Positions 1-8,338 of a DNA stretch of 64,000 bases are shown here, piece by piece. The position numbers were made by a program, and so were the translations under genes. The stretch is from Pyrinomonadaceae bacterium (GTDB taxonomy: Bacteria > Acidobacteriota > Blastocatellia > Pyrinomonadales > Pyrinomonadaceae): positions 186,001-250,000 of the forward strand of contig DASUNM010000021.1 of NCBI GenBank assembly GCA_036277115.1, given 5' to 3'. The notes beneath the pieces were generated by a model, which saw nothing but the letters and a program-made list of their open reading frames with translations, searched no databases and was not told the origin of the DNA. Position 1 is the stretch's first letter. The number at the start of each line of letters is the position of its first letter.

Positions 1-690
1 GATCAGCAGACGTTTCAGCGTGCTGTGAAAGGATCGCCAGACGCCGCGAATATTCGTGGTCACAGTCGTTCCAATAGCGATGTTTACTTTGGTAACCAGC
101 AAGAGGGTTACTCCCGCCAGGATTAGCGTAACTAGAAGCCCGACCTGAACACCGTTGAAGATACCGAGCGACGCTATCAACGCTCCGCCAATAATTGGGG
201 CGATCACGACAGGAACACGTTTCAGAATGGATTGCATCGTGAAGCCCATCGCACGGCGCTCGCGAGGCAGAGAATCGCCGATGATTGCGAAGATCGCAGG
301 CGAAGCCATGCTTTGCCACGCCATCGTGAGAGCCAAAGCAATGAACAGATAGGGCCAGGAAGGGCTTAGGAGGTAGACCACGTAGCCACAGGAAGCGAGC
401 GTGATGAAAATCAAAAAAGCGCGTCGGCGACCGAGGTGATCGGCAATCCATCCGCCCGGGTACTGATAGATGGCATCGAGGAAATCCGTGGCACTGCCGA
501 AAAGACCGATGATCGGAGTAGTCGCGCCCAGTACCTCAAGATACTTTGGGATAAACTTCTTCCATAACTCTTCACCGAATCCAAGCAGCAAGACAGCCAC
601 TGACGCAATGGATACGTTGCGCTCAAGACTGAGATAGTCCTTCACGTTGTGGCGCCAACCTACCGGATTCGTTACGGCACCTTCATTCAT
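1..690 (-). CDS. MFS transporter, N-terminal part (cut by window edge)
   Basis: The frame is open from an ATG to the first base of the window, giving 230 residues and no stop, so the C-terminal half lies outside. The product is very hydrophobic. It carries the major-facilitator motif A signature between TM2 and TM3 (GGWIADHLGRRR), and upstream of it helix 1 reads VAVLLLGFGEELWKKFIP. The substrate cannot be told from half a protein. The start lies 17 bases after the chrA stop on the same strand, so it is probably the last gene of the chrB-chrA transcription unit. Family assignment is secure; a role in metal or oxyanion export is only suggested by the neighbours. Confidence 0.85.
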   Translation of the reverse strand, partial: MNEGAVTNPVGWRHNVKDYLSLERNVSIASVAVLLLGFGEELWKKFIPKYLEVLGATTPIIGLFGSATDFLDAIYQYPGGWIADHLGRRRAFLIFITLASCGYVVYLLSPSWPYLFIALALTMAWQSMASPAIFAIIGDSLPRERRAMGFTMQSILKRVPVVIAPIIGGALIASLGIFNGVQVGLLVTLILAGVTLLLVTKVNIAIGTTVTTNIRGVWRSFHSTLKRLLI

Positions 691-707
691 CTCTTTACAG
701 CAGGTCT

Positions 708-1892
708 TTACAACAGGCCGCGCACCGTCGCATGAATTATTCCGCCGGCCATAGCTCCCAAAGCCACCTTGGCCACATCAACCTTGAAAATAACTATGAC
801 GACAAGAGCGGTTAGAGCTATCGCGATAGTCGGGAGATCGACCAGGGCCGAAGGGATCAGATCGAGAGTCACGACAACGATCACTCCGACAACGGCTGCA
901 CTGGCACCGGCAAGAAACGCTTGTATCCAACGATTGTTGCGCAGCTTTTCAATATAGCGGGCGCCGGCCAACACGAATACGAATGAGGGAAGAAAGACAA
1001 AGAAGGTGGCAATGAGCGCTCCCCGAAGTCCCCCCGCGAGGAATCCCGTGAACGTGGCGAACAGCATGAAGGGACCCGGCGTTGCAACGCTGAGAGCAAC
1101 GCCGTCAAGCAATTGGCTGCTCGTCAGCCATTGGTGCTGCTCAACCGCTCCGCGTTCGAGGAACACGATTGAGGCATACGCGCCTCCAAAACTGAATAGT
1201 CCGGTCTTGAAGAATAACCAGGCCATTTGCAGCCAGCGTGAATTTTCAAACGGCGCCAGCAGAATGAAACCACCAATCATCGTTGGGAGAGTTGTCTTCG
1301 CACGCCGGATGCTGGGCCATCCTTGAGCAAACACTAAGTGGAGCATACCGGCGAGGAGCAGGATCAAAAGGAAGTTGATGCCGGCGAAATACATTCCTAT
1401 AAAAGCAGCGATCAGCAACGCGGCGAGAAAGAAACTGCGGATTGAAGCTCTGCCAAGTTTGAGGATTCCTGCTCCGATTATGCCGAGCACGGCGGGTTTC
1501 AAGACGTAGAGAACGTGGTTGACTTGCGGGAGACTGCCGTAGGCTACGTACAACCAGCTCAGGACGATCATTACCAACGCGCCCGGAAGGATAAAAGTGA
1601 GGCCGGCGAGTATTCCGCCTACAAGTTTTCTTTTCAAGTAGCCGACATAGATGGCTAGTTGGAGCGCCTCGGGACCGGGGAGCATGTGACAGAAGGCCAT
1701 GATGTTTACGAAGCGATCTTTGCTGAGCCATTTCCGCTTCTCGACCATGTGGTTGTACATCATGGTGATTTGCGCGACTGGCCCGCCGACATTCACGAAG
1801 CCGAGAAAAAGGAAATACAGAAACACCTCGCGCCACGAAGGCATTTGATGTCTGTGATCGGCCGGCAATTCCTGATTCAGATCTTCACCCAT
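708..1892 (-). CDS. chrA: Chromate transporter ChrA (long-chain CHR family)
   Basis: Inner-membrane protein of 394 residues, the usual length of two-domain (duplicated) CHR transporters. Each half has its CHR signature: the first PGPEALQLAIYVGY after the opening FVNVGGPVAQ stretch, the second FSFGGAYAS followed by ATPGPFML. Characterised family members export chromate using the proton gradient. The ATG overlaps the chrB stop (TAATG), a sign of translational coupling, and an MFS gene follows 17 bases downstream. Hydrophobic segments run through most of the length in the expected pattern. The call is firm at family level; chromate as the actual substrate is supported by the adjacent chrB. Confidence 0.93.
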   Translation of the reverse strand: MGEDLNQELPADHRHQMPSWREVFLYFLFLGFVNVGGPVAQITMMYNHMVEKRKWLSKDRFVNIMAFCHMLPGPEALQLAIYVGYLKRKLVGGILAGLTFILPGALVMIVLSWLYVAYGSLPQVNHVLYVLKPAVLGIIGAGILKLGRASIRSFFLAALLIAAFIGMYFAGINFLLILLLAGMLHLVFAQGWPSIRRAKTTLPTMIGGFILLAPFENSRWLQMAWLFFKTGLFSFGGAYASIVFLERGAVEQHQWLTSSQLLDGVALSVATPGPFMLFATFTGFLAGGLRGALIATFFVFLPSFVFVLAGARYIEKLRNNRWIQAFLAGASAAVVGVIVVVTLDLIPSALVDLPTIAIALTALVVIVIFKVDVAKVALGAMAGGIIHATVRGLL

Positions 1893-2962
1893 TAACTTAA
1901 AGCTTTTTTTCGAGGGCCTTTTCTTTTCCTCGTCCGGGACCCGGGCGGTCTGGTTTCCGTTTGTTTATTGAGCAGCACGAACAGGCCGTCGAAGATTGCG
2001 CCGGCCTGCTGCAGAAGCTTGCGATCATCGCGCAGACTCTCGCTCAGTCCGTTAATGATGGCATTCAGTCCGGCGGCTTCGCGACGTTGGAATTTGTCGT
2101 CCTTAAGATCGATGTCATGCACTATCTGCGCTAATTCAGATAGCCCGCGCGTGTCGCTTAAGCCGAATCGCTTGAGCAATGTTTCGAACGTGCAGTCCTC
2201 TCCGTGATGGGTGAACTCGGCGCCAAACATGTCGAAGGGTATGGCGTTCGGGACGGTTTCACCCTCTGCCACAAAATAGAATCGCGGGCGCTTATCAATG
2301 AACTGCTTGATAAGCCAGGCTGAGGCCAGGCGATCAATGTGAATATTGCGTCGAGTCATCCAGCGCCGGTTCTGGTAATCGTGAATTGTCAGCGCATCTT
2401 GCCGCTGCGATGAGGTTGCCGCTTTACCAATTGGGGTTTGTGACGCGCGGATAACCTTCTGACAACGTTGGTAAGCATTTAGCGCAGCGACTCTCCGCTT
2501 CGCTGCAAAGAAGTCATTGGCAATGACGCGTTCAAGCTCTGCGTGGAGCCTGTCGAGTTCAGCTTCATGCGATGACAATCGCCCAGCCGAAAGATGTTTG
2601 CCCCGCATCTGCTTCCGCACCGCGCCGGACAATCCGTCAAGTCCTGCTGCGATTTCCGCAAATTCCTCATCTCGCGCTTTGCGAAACAGGGCAATGATCT
2701 CTTTATCTGTGGTGCCCTCGACGGAGTCGGCGCGAAACACCGCAGCTTCACCGCCTGCCGATTCGATCTCCTGCTTCAGCCATTGAAAATCCTCATTTGT
2801 CTTGTCGTTTGCCGGGAGGATATAAACGGAATTCTTGATCGCCACCGCGCCCAGCTTCTGCAACTTTCGCCAAATGCGCACACGTAAATTGGTTGGGCGC
2901 GGCGGCAACTGATGGATGAGCAGTATCCACTCTTTTGCAGATGATTCGCTCCTGGTTGTCAT
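1892..2962 (-). CDS. chrB: Chromate resistance protein ChrB
   Basis: Soluble protein of about 356 residues with the two-part ChrB layout. The N-terminal region (from EWILLIHQLPP through KNSVYILP) matches the ChrB N-terminal domain; the C-terminal domain starts at RRNIHIDRLASAWLIKQFID and continues with the conserved phenylalanine-rich GETVPNAIPFDMFGAEFTHHG block. ChrB is described as a chromate-sensing regulator or accessory factor for ChrA. I prefer the ATG that gives MTTRSES; an in-frame ATG nine codons upstream is possible and neither has a convincing ribosome site. The gene overlaps chrA by one base, so the two are co-expressed. A basic tail (RTRKRKGPRKK) ends the protein. Confidence 0.88.
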   Translation of the reverse strand: MTTRSESSAKEWILLIHQLPPRPTNLRVRIWRKLQKLGAVAIKNSVYILPANDKTNEDFQWLKQEIESAGGEAAVFRADSVEGTTDKEIIALFRKARDEEFAEIAAGLDGLSGAVRKQMRGKHLSAGRLSSHEAELDRLHAELERVIANDFFAAKRRVAALNAYQRCQKVIRASQTPIGKAATSSQRQDALTIHDYQNRRWMTRRNIHIDRLASAWLIKQFIDKRPRFYFVAEGETVPNAIPFDMFGAEFTHHGEDCTFETLLKRFGLSDTRGLSELAQIVHDIDLKDDKFQRREAAGLNAIINGLSESLRDDRKLLQQAGAIFDGLFVLLNKQTETRPPGSRTRKRKGPRKKALS

Positions 2963-3075
2963 AAGCGAGTCACGCGCGGCGAATTGCATTCAGAGTTACG
3001 CAACACCCGCCCAGCCCGAGGGCCATAGACATCGTGGCCTGACCTTGAAAATCGGTTGCTAAACATCGAGCGCCG

Positions 3076-3390
3076 CTATCCTTCCGGGTAAAAAACAAAA
3101 AGAGTGCAGCCCGTGGAACTCTGTGGAACGTGTGCAGAGCCGGCCGGGTTATGAATGAATGTGCCCGCCGGATAGTCGCGCACGCCATCGTTGAAAACTC
3201 CCGATACGACGTAAACTTCCTCCGGGCCAGGGTCGTGCACGTCCAATCCTTCCCAGCGAGAACCGGGATCGATCTCCAGCACTTGAGCGCTGGCTCCATT
3301 CTCGCCCTTCCACAATGGGCGGAGCCTGATTCCTTTGAATAGCTCTCTGACCGGCGAACTCTCAACATCAGACCAACTTATTTCGGACAT
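3076..3390 (-). CDS. Cupin-domain protein, ChrR-like
   Basis: Small 104-residue single-cupin protein. Visible cupin features are the DPGSRWEG entry to the barrel, the HDPGPEEVYVVSG motif 1 (His and paired Glu as metal ligands) and the AGTFIHNPAGSAH motif 2 (His ligands). The pattern resembles the C-terminal cupin of ChrR anti-sigma factors and short quercetinase-like cupins, but the zinc anti-sigma domain is absent, so it should not be called an anti-sigma factor. It lies about 110 bases upstream of chrB and downstream of the cyclodeaminase-family gene, all on one strand. Substrate or partner is unknown; a role in oxidative stress is a guess from context. Confidence 0.8.
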   Translation of the reverse strand: MSEISWSDVESSPVRELFKGIRLRPLWKGENGASAQVLEIDPGSRWEGLDVHDPGPEEVYVVSGVFNDGVRDYPAGTFIHNPAGSAHVPQSSTGCTLFVFYPEG

Positions 3391-3457
3391 ATATTCCTCT
3401 TCCTCTCTCGCGTAATTTCATCCTGATGGCGTCGGCCGGATTGCCATCAACAGCCTG

Positions 3458-4462
3458 TCACGCGGCGAGGTTGAGCCACACCCCCAACCCGGCTTGGAGA
3501 GCTTTCTGATACACAACCGAGGCCGCGGCCACGTCCTGCAAAGCCGTTCCAGTGGAGTCGAAGATAATGATCTCTTCAGCAGAAGCACGGCCAGTGGTCC
3601 GCCCCGCGACGATCGCGCCCAGCGCCGCGTATACGTCTGACTTGCTCATGACGCCCGCAGCGATTGCGTGATGAAGGTCCCCGATGGTGGCACACTGCTC
3701 CAGAACGTCGACCACTACTTTGTTTGCGGCGAGTAGCGCTGGCTCCACCTCGTGTTTCAGCGGGTTGTCGGCGCCCACCGCCGCCACAAACGTGCCTGGG
3801 CGTACATGCTCCCGCATTAAGAATGGCCGCCTCGAAGGTGTGCAGGTTACGCAGACGTTACTTTCCTGGATGGCGCTCGGCAGATCAGTAACAGCCACAA
3901 CTTCTATTTTCAGCTCCCGAGACATCTCATCGGCGAACCTACCGGAATGAGCCTGGTCCTGATCGTAGGCGTAAACCTTTTCGAGCCGGAGCACTTGCAT
4001 GAGAGCTTTCAACTGAACGCGCCCCTGCACGCCGCAGCCGCAGATGGTCGCTACCCTCGAATCGGGTCTAGCCAGGTATTTGGCGGCGACTGCGGAGACC
4101 GCACCGGTGCGCAAGATGGTGATCTCGATGGAATCAAGCAGGGCGAGTGGGTAACCACTATGGCTGTCAAATAGGGCGATGATTCCTTGAATCGCAGGCA
4201 ATCCCCACTTGCTCTTATTTTGAGGGAAGTTCGCGTTCACTTTCGCGGCGTAGTAAGGCTTGGCGTCGAGCGTTAGCCCCGCCGCCTTAATGTGGAAGCC
4301 GCCGTCCATCGTGAGCGTCTCGAGAACGCCCGGTGGTAAGCTTTGCCCCTCCTCATGCATCCTGAACGCCTCTTCGACTGCTCCGATGCATTCTTCCAGA
4401 CTCAGGAGGGACGCGACCTCAGAGCGTTTGAGAATTAGAGTGCCGTTCGGTTTCATAGGCAT
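3458..4462 (-). CDS. Ornithine cyclodeaminase / mu-crystallin family protein
   Basis: A 334-residue NAD(P)-dependent enzyme of the ornithine cyclodeaminase, alanine dehydrogenase and ketimine reductase family, close to the usual length. The N-terminal substrate domain has GGFHIKAAGLT and YYAAKVNANFPQN; the lysine in AAKVN corresponds to the conserved substrate-binding lysine. The Rossmann fold begins at RVATICGCGVQGRVQL. Members reduce or oxidise cyclic imines or deaminate ornithine, and sequence alone does not separate these. Two in-frame ATGs two codons apart can serve as start; upstream are the conserved RSEVASLLSLEECI helices. It is the first gene of the minus-strand run leading to the cupin and chr genes, 67 bases before the cupin. 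Confidence 0.85.
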   Translation of the reverse strand: MPMKPNGTLILKRSEVASLLSLEECIGAVEEAFRMHEEGQSLPPGVLETLTMDGGFHIKAAGLTLDAKPYYAAKVNANFPQNKSKWGLPAIQGIIALFDSHSGYPLALLDSIEITILRTGAVSAVAAKYLARPDSRVATICGCGVQGRVQLKALMQVLRLEKVYAYDQDQAHSGRFADEMSRELKIEVVAVTDLPSAIQESNVCVTCTPSRRPFLMREHVRPGTFVAAVGADNPLKHEVEPALLAANKVVVDVLEQCATIGDLHHAIAAGVMSKSDVYAALGAIVAGRTTGRASAEEIIIFDSTGTALQDVAAASVVYQKALQAGLGVWLNLAA

Positions 4463-4505
4463 TCCGTTGTCGGGCTTTATTCGCGTTCCTGGATTCTAAG
4501 AAAAC

Positions 4506-4542
4506 GTAACACTTGTTACACGCAAATTTGGGTTACTATACG
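4506..4542 (+). promoter_or_regulatory. Possible promoter with dyad GTAAC-N5-GTTAC
   Basis: In the gap between two divergent genes a dyad, GTAAC then five bases then GTTAC, overlaps a TTGTTA box that is followed about 15-18 bases later by TACTATACG. This could be a sigma-70 promoter for the GGCT-like gene with an operator on the -35 box. A 17-codon reading frame (MGSKERKSL...) follows at 4553 and may be chance. The evidence is pattern only. Confidence 0.3.
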
Positions 4543-4645
4543 ATGAGCTATCATGGGAAGCAAGGAGCGGAAGTCACTGCGAACGGAACTTGAACAGCTT
4601 GGATGACGGCGAGGACATTCAGATCATTGGGGTGAGGTAATCAAT

Positions 4646-5014
4646 ATGGAGAGCGTTGATCCTGCAGAAGAACTAGAGCACTTATTTTCGTACGGGACGT
4701 TGCAAACTGAGGCCGTTCAGTTAGCCACGTTTGGCCGGAAACTCAAGGGCGAGCCCGACACGCTGCCCGGCTATCGCGAAACCAGGATTGAGATTAAGGA
4801 TTCCGGCGTTACCGTAACCAGCGGCGACAAATACTATCTGAACGCTCAGTTCACTGGACGTGAATCAGACTCCGTCGAAGGGACCAGGTTTCAAGTGACC
4901 AGGAACGAGCTGGAGCAATCCGATGTTTATGAGGAAGCCGCTGATTACAAGCGCATTAATGTTCGATTAAAATCGGGAACTCCTTCATGGGCCTACATCA
5001 GCGCTGCATCATGA
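4646..5014 (+). CDS. Gamma-glutamylcyclotransferase-like (AIG2 family) protein
   Basis: Protein of 122 residues. It opens with the family hallmark LFSYGTLQTEAVQLATFGRKLKG, in which YGTL forms the substrate-binding loop, and continues with ELEQSDVYE, whose acidic residues match the catalytic-glutamate region of GGCT-like proteins. The C-terminal Y-K-R-I-N-V-R-L strand and the WAYI end also fit. Family members cyclise gamma-glutamyl amines or dipeptides to release 5-oxoproline; the substrate here is unknown. The gene converges on the lipid operon, ending 16 bases from the CDP-alcohol phosphatidyltransferase stop. GGTGAGG lies about nine bases before the ATG. Confidence 0.78.
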   Translation: MESVDPAEELEHLFSYGTLQTEAVQLATFGRKLKGEPDTLPGYRETRIEIKDSGVTVTSGDKYYLNAQFTGRESDSVEGTRFQVTRNELEQSDVYEEAADYKRINVRLKSGTPSWAYISAAS

Positions 5015-5030
5015 GCGCTGAGCGTCTTCT

Positions 5031-5696
5031 TCACAAGGCCCGGACGTGCAGCACTACGACAAGCATCGCCCAGCCAACCCAGGCGGCGAATCCGGCTGCC
5101 CGCGGACGCGGCACGCGTATCGGCGCAATCATGGCCACGGCGCAGCCGATCATAATCACTGCGGCGGCCAACGGGCGTGGCGACCAGAGGAGCGATGTTG
5201 ATATAACCAGGGCGCACAATGGCGCCGGCACTCCGACAAACCAGGGGCCGTCACCGTGCTTGAGATTGTAATAAGCGAGTCGGGTGATAGCCGCGAGGGA
5301 ATATAGAAACGCGCAGCCCCACCATGCGAGAGTTGCTCCCCGTGTCAAAGCAGTGCTGTCTGACGCGAGTACGATCACCGGAACAAAGCCTGACGTCACG
5401 GCATCGGCGAGGCTATCGAGTTGCACGCCGTACGCGGACTGAAAGCGGGTCCTCCGAAACAACCGAGCGAAGCGCCCGTCCAAGGTGTCGGCAATAACGG
5501 CTACTGCTATGAACGCCCCGGCAGCAGAGCGTTGATGCATGATCGCGGACGCCGCAGCCGCGCAGCCTGACAACAGCGCTGCGTACGTGAGCAGATTGCT
5601 CAAATGGATTGAGCCCGCGGGTCCGGTCGGTTCCGGGTCAGGAGCGGGGTTGTTCACGAGATGGGCCAGGGGAGGCGTTTGTGCAGGGCCAGCCAC
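5031..5696 (-). CDS. CDP-alcohol phosphatidyltransferase (PssA-like)
   Basis: Membrane enzyme of 221 residues with the complete CDP-alcohol phosphotransferase signature: D70-x2-D73-G74-x2-A77-R78, then G90-x3-D94-x3-D98. These residues bind two divalent metals and the CDP group. The enzyme moves a phosphatidyl group from a CDP-activated lipid to an alcohol acceptor. The spacing resembles phosphatidylserine or archaetidylserine synthases, but the acceptor cannot be fixed. It is the last gene of the nine-gene lipid operon and its start overlaps the preceding gene by 43 bases, so it is surely co-translated. A CarS-type CDP-lipid synthase in the same operon is the obvious source of its substrate. 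The roughly 30-residue Pro-rich N-terminus is probably cytosolic. Confidence 0.9.
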   Translation of the reverse strand: MAGPAQTPPLAHLVNNPAPDPEPTGPAGSIHLSNLLTYAALLSGCAAAASAIMHQRSAAGAFIAVAVIADTLDGRFARLFRRTRFQSAYGVQLDSLADAVTSGFVPVIVLASDSTALTRGATLAWWGCAFLYSLAAITRLAYYNLKHGDGPWFVGVPAPLCALVISTSLLWSPRPLAAAVIMIGCAVAMIAPIRVPRPRAAGFAAWVGWAMLVVVLHVRAL

Positions 5697-8338
5697 GTAC
5701 GCATGACCCGGGGAAGATACGGCTGCGGTCGAAAGCGATGGATCATCGCATACATTGCCAGCCGGTCGACGATGAAGTCACAAAGTGCGGCTCTAAATCC
5801 TTCCTCCCATTCGACTGGATTGATGATTGCGCTCGTTTGTTCTTCAAGCAGGCTGCGGTAACGCCGGATCCAAGTCGGCGCATCATCAGCCGCTGTCTCA
5901 GGCGCCAGCACGAAACAGAGAAACTCGGCCAGATCCCGCTGCGGCGCTCCGATAGTTGCGAGCTCCCAGTCGTAGGCGCAGAGGCGCTGAGCTACGCCTC
6001 GCAAGCCGCGAAGCATCATGTTCCGCGGATTGAAATCGTTGTGAATCAGGACTTGCGGTGCGCGGCTGAGCGGCTGCCACCAGCGATCGATGCCGGAGAG
6101 CAGTGATTCATGCGCTTCAGCCAAATCGGATCCAGCCCAGTTCGTAAAAGCCGGTCGTGCGTTTGCGGCCAGGGCCGACCAGAAGGGAAGCATCTGGGCC
6201 ATTTGCGCCGGGCTGCGCCGCGGCGGAAGCCAACTCTGCAAGACCAGATCCTCCCAACGATCGCGCCAGACGGCATGAAGAGCCGCCAGACCGCGCAGAG
6301 CGACTTCGATCTCCCCGCTGGTCCACGCGCGGTCCCAAGCATTGGCTACCTGCGCATCGCTCACGTACTCGAGCACGACCAGCCACTCGTCACGATCCTC
6401 GTCGCGCGACACGGCGAGCGGCTCCGGGATATGAAGGCGGAAGCGATCATCATCAGTTTCGTAGATCGCCAGTTCCCTGAGATGCCCGCGGGTCAACCCG
6501 ACGTGATCGCGCCACGCCGCATATGACTCGCCCAGCTGTTGGCCGCACAGCCGCGCGACCTGTTCGCCGACCTCTATCGCATCCGAATCAGGAGGCTTGG
6601 ACTTCAGCACCACGTCAATGACCGACGTATGTCCGGCTCGCGACTCGACCGTTAGTTGGGCCCGGCGAAGCCCGGGTCGACCTCCACGCCTCCACGAGGT
6701 CAGCTCGGCGACGATGCTATGGTCGCCATTCATAGGAGAGATCTTGACACTCGTGATGCGTAGCGCCGGATCACCGGTGCGACGCTGCAGCGAACGTTCG
6801 ATTGCGATGACCAGAGGTCTGCTGAGACTCGCTTCACGATGCACGGTTGGAGCGCCGGACACGGACGGAATCAGACCCCGCTCCGCATAGGATTCGAAGT
6901 ATTGATCGAGCAGTTGCGCATCCAGGGGCGGGCAGGCTGTCCCCGATTGCGCAAGAATCGTGTGGGAGAAATCCGATCGCGCGCGGCGGCGGCGTGTTTC
7001 CTCATAGAGCTCGGGAATAGCCAGGCCTCCTTCCTCGGGAATGGTCCGCAGAAAAAAGGCCCGCAAGGGATAGAGCGGGTTTGATGAAGTTAATGTCTCG
7101 CGCAGGCGCCGCGTCCAGTCGCGGTACGGGATTAGATCAAATGAGTAGCCGCGAAGACTCATCCACAGTACGCACTCGCGCCAATACCGCAACTGCGGGT
7201 TAACTAAATGATAGACACCGCCAGGGACGTCGTCTTGCGCAAGCTGCACCATGGCATCAGCCACGTGATCGACCGGGACGCAGTCCATCGCCCAGTCGAG
7301 ATCGGGCGCCGCTCCCATTTCGATGCAGCCTCGGAAAAAGCGAGAGAGTAAGTCATCGGCATTAGATATTCCGGATGTTGAGTCGCCGGAAACGAGCGAA
7401 GGCCGCGCGACGGTTGCGCGACTGCCGCGCTGGGCTGCCTGTCGCACCAACGACTCGGCAACACATTTGCTCTGCGCGTAACCCAGGCGCAGGCCTCTCA
7501 AATTGAGGAGAGGGTCATCTGTCTCAAGCGCGTCGCCAATCGCGCCGGTGGAATAGCAAACCGCCAGGCTCGAAAGAAAGTGAAAGGATTTTGGCGTGCC
7601 GGCGCAGGCAAGACGAAGCAGTTCGCACGTGCCGAGGACGTTCACATCCCGAAGTTCTTCATACGGGCGGACCCAATCCACTGCGGCGGCGGCGTGATAG
7701 ATGGCACCGACAGAGCCGGCGATAGCTTGGAAGTCGCGGCCGGCCATCCCCAAATGCGTTTGCGTAATGTCGCCGTAAACACAGCGGATACGCTTTGCAA
7801 AGCGCTCTTCCCAAATTCCGTACTGAATCAAATTTCGGCGCACACGAGCGCTGGCCTCCGTGCCATTCGGACGGACCAGGCAATAGACAACAGCCGGCGT
7901 GTCGCGCAAGAGCGCGCGCAGAAGATACGCGCCGACAAAACCCGTGCTGCCGGTCAAAAGCACGTCATCTGAAACCCGATCTTGAGACCGTGCCGGTACG
8001 ATGTCCGCCGGCAACATCGCGTCTGCCAGCATTCCTGCAATGCTTTTCTCTTTGGACCGTTCATCGTCTTCAATGGTTAAGCCGCCGGCGCGCGATTCGA
8101 TGAAACGCGAGAGCGATTCCAGAGTAGGACACTCAAAGAGCACTGCCGGGGGCAGCTCGTGGTTGAGCTCATCTTCGATCAGTGCAGTCAGTTCGGCTGC
8201 GGCAAGCGAATCCATGCCCATGGCTGCGAGCGGCACGGCCGGCTGGACATCGCCCACGGGGATGCGCAGCACATCGGCGGTGAGTTGCGCCAATCTCGGC
8301 CGCAACGCGTCGCTTGCCGTGAGATGGATGGCTGTCAT
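5654..8338 (-). CDS. Carrier protein - thioester reductase - APH-type kinase fusion
   Basis: An 894-residue three-part enzyme. Residues 10-83 are an acyl or peptidyl carrier domain with phosphopantetheine site Ser44 in GMDSLAAAEL. Residues about 125-480 form a thioester-reductase (NAD-binding_4) domain, with TGSTGFVG at 129-136 binding NAD(P)H and the Y287-x3-K291 catalytic pair. A middle stretch (about 500-600) resembles nothing I recognise. The C-terminal third has an aminoglycoside-phosphotransferase/choline-kinase fold with Brenner motif H766-N-D768 to N773 and metal-binding D790 in YDWE. It should receive an acyl group from the upstream ligase, release it as aldehyde or alcohol, and perhaps phosphorylate a product. 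Its start overlaps the ligase stop (ATGA). The fusion order is unusual to me. Confidence 0.88.
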   Translation of the reverse strand: MTAIHLTASDALRPRLAQLTADVLRIPVGDVQPAVPLAAMGMDSLAAAELTALIEDELNHELPPAVLFECPTLESLSRFIESRAGGLTIEDDERSKEKSIAGMLADAMLPADIVPARSQDRVSDDVLLTGSTGFVGAYLLRALLRDTPAVVYCLVRPNGTEASARVRRNLIQYGIWEERFAKRIRCVYGDITQTHLGMAGRDFQAIAGSVGAIYHAAAAVDWVRPYEELRDVNVLGTCELLRLACAGTPKSFHFLSSLAVCYSTGAIGDALETDDPLLNLRGLRLGYAQSKCVAESLVRQAAQRGSRATVARPSLVSGDSTSGISNADDLLSRFFRGCIEMGAAPDLDWAMDCVPVDHVADAMVQLAQDDVPGGVYHLVNPQLRYWRECVLWMSLRGYSFDLIPYRDWTRRLRETLTSSNPLYPLRAFFLRTIPEEGGLAIPELYEETRRRRARSDFSHTILAQSGTACPPLDAQLLDQYFESYAERGLIPSVSGAPTVHREASLSRPLVIAIERSLQRRTGDPALRITSVKISPMNGDHSIVAELTSWRRGGRPGLRRAQLTVESRAGHTSVIDVVLKSKPPDSDAIEVGEQVARLCGQQLGESYAAWRDHVGLTRGHLRELAIYETDDDRFRLHIPEPLAVSRDEDRDEWLVVLEYVSDAQVANAWDRAWTSGEIEVALRGLAALHAVWRDRWEDLVLQSWLPPRRSPAQMAQMLPFWSALAANARPAFTNWAGSDLAEAHESLLSGIDRWWQPLSRAPQVLIHNDFNPRNMMLRGLRGVAQRLCAYDWELATIGAPQRDLAEFLCFVLAPETAADDAPTWIRRYRSLLEEQTSAIINPVEWEEGFRAALCDFIVDRLAMYAMIHRFRPQPYLPRVMRTWLALHKRLPWPIS

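Noticed and set aside
5654..6342. APH domain as an aminoglycoside-resistance gene
   Set aside because: It is fused to carrier and reductase domains in a lipid operon; the fold is shared with choline and many metabolite kinases.
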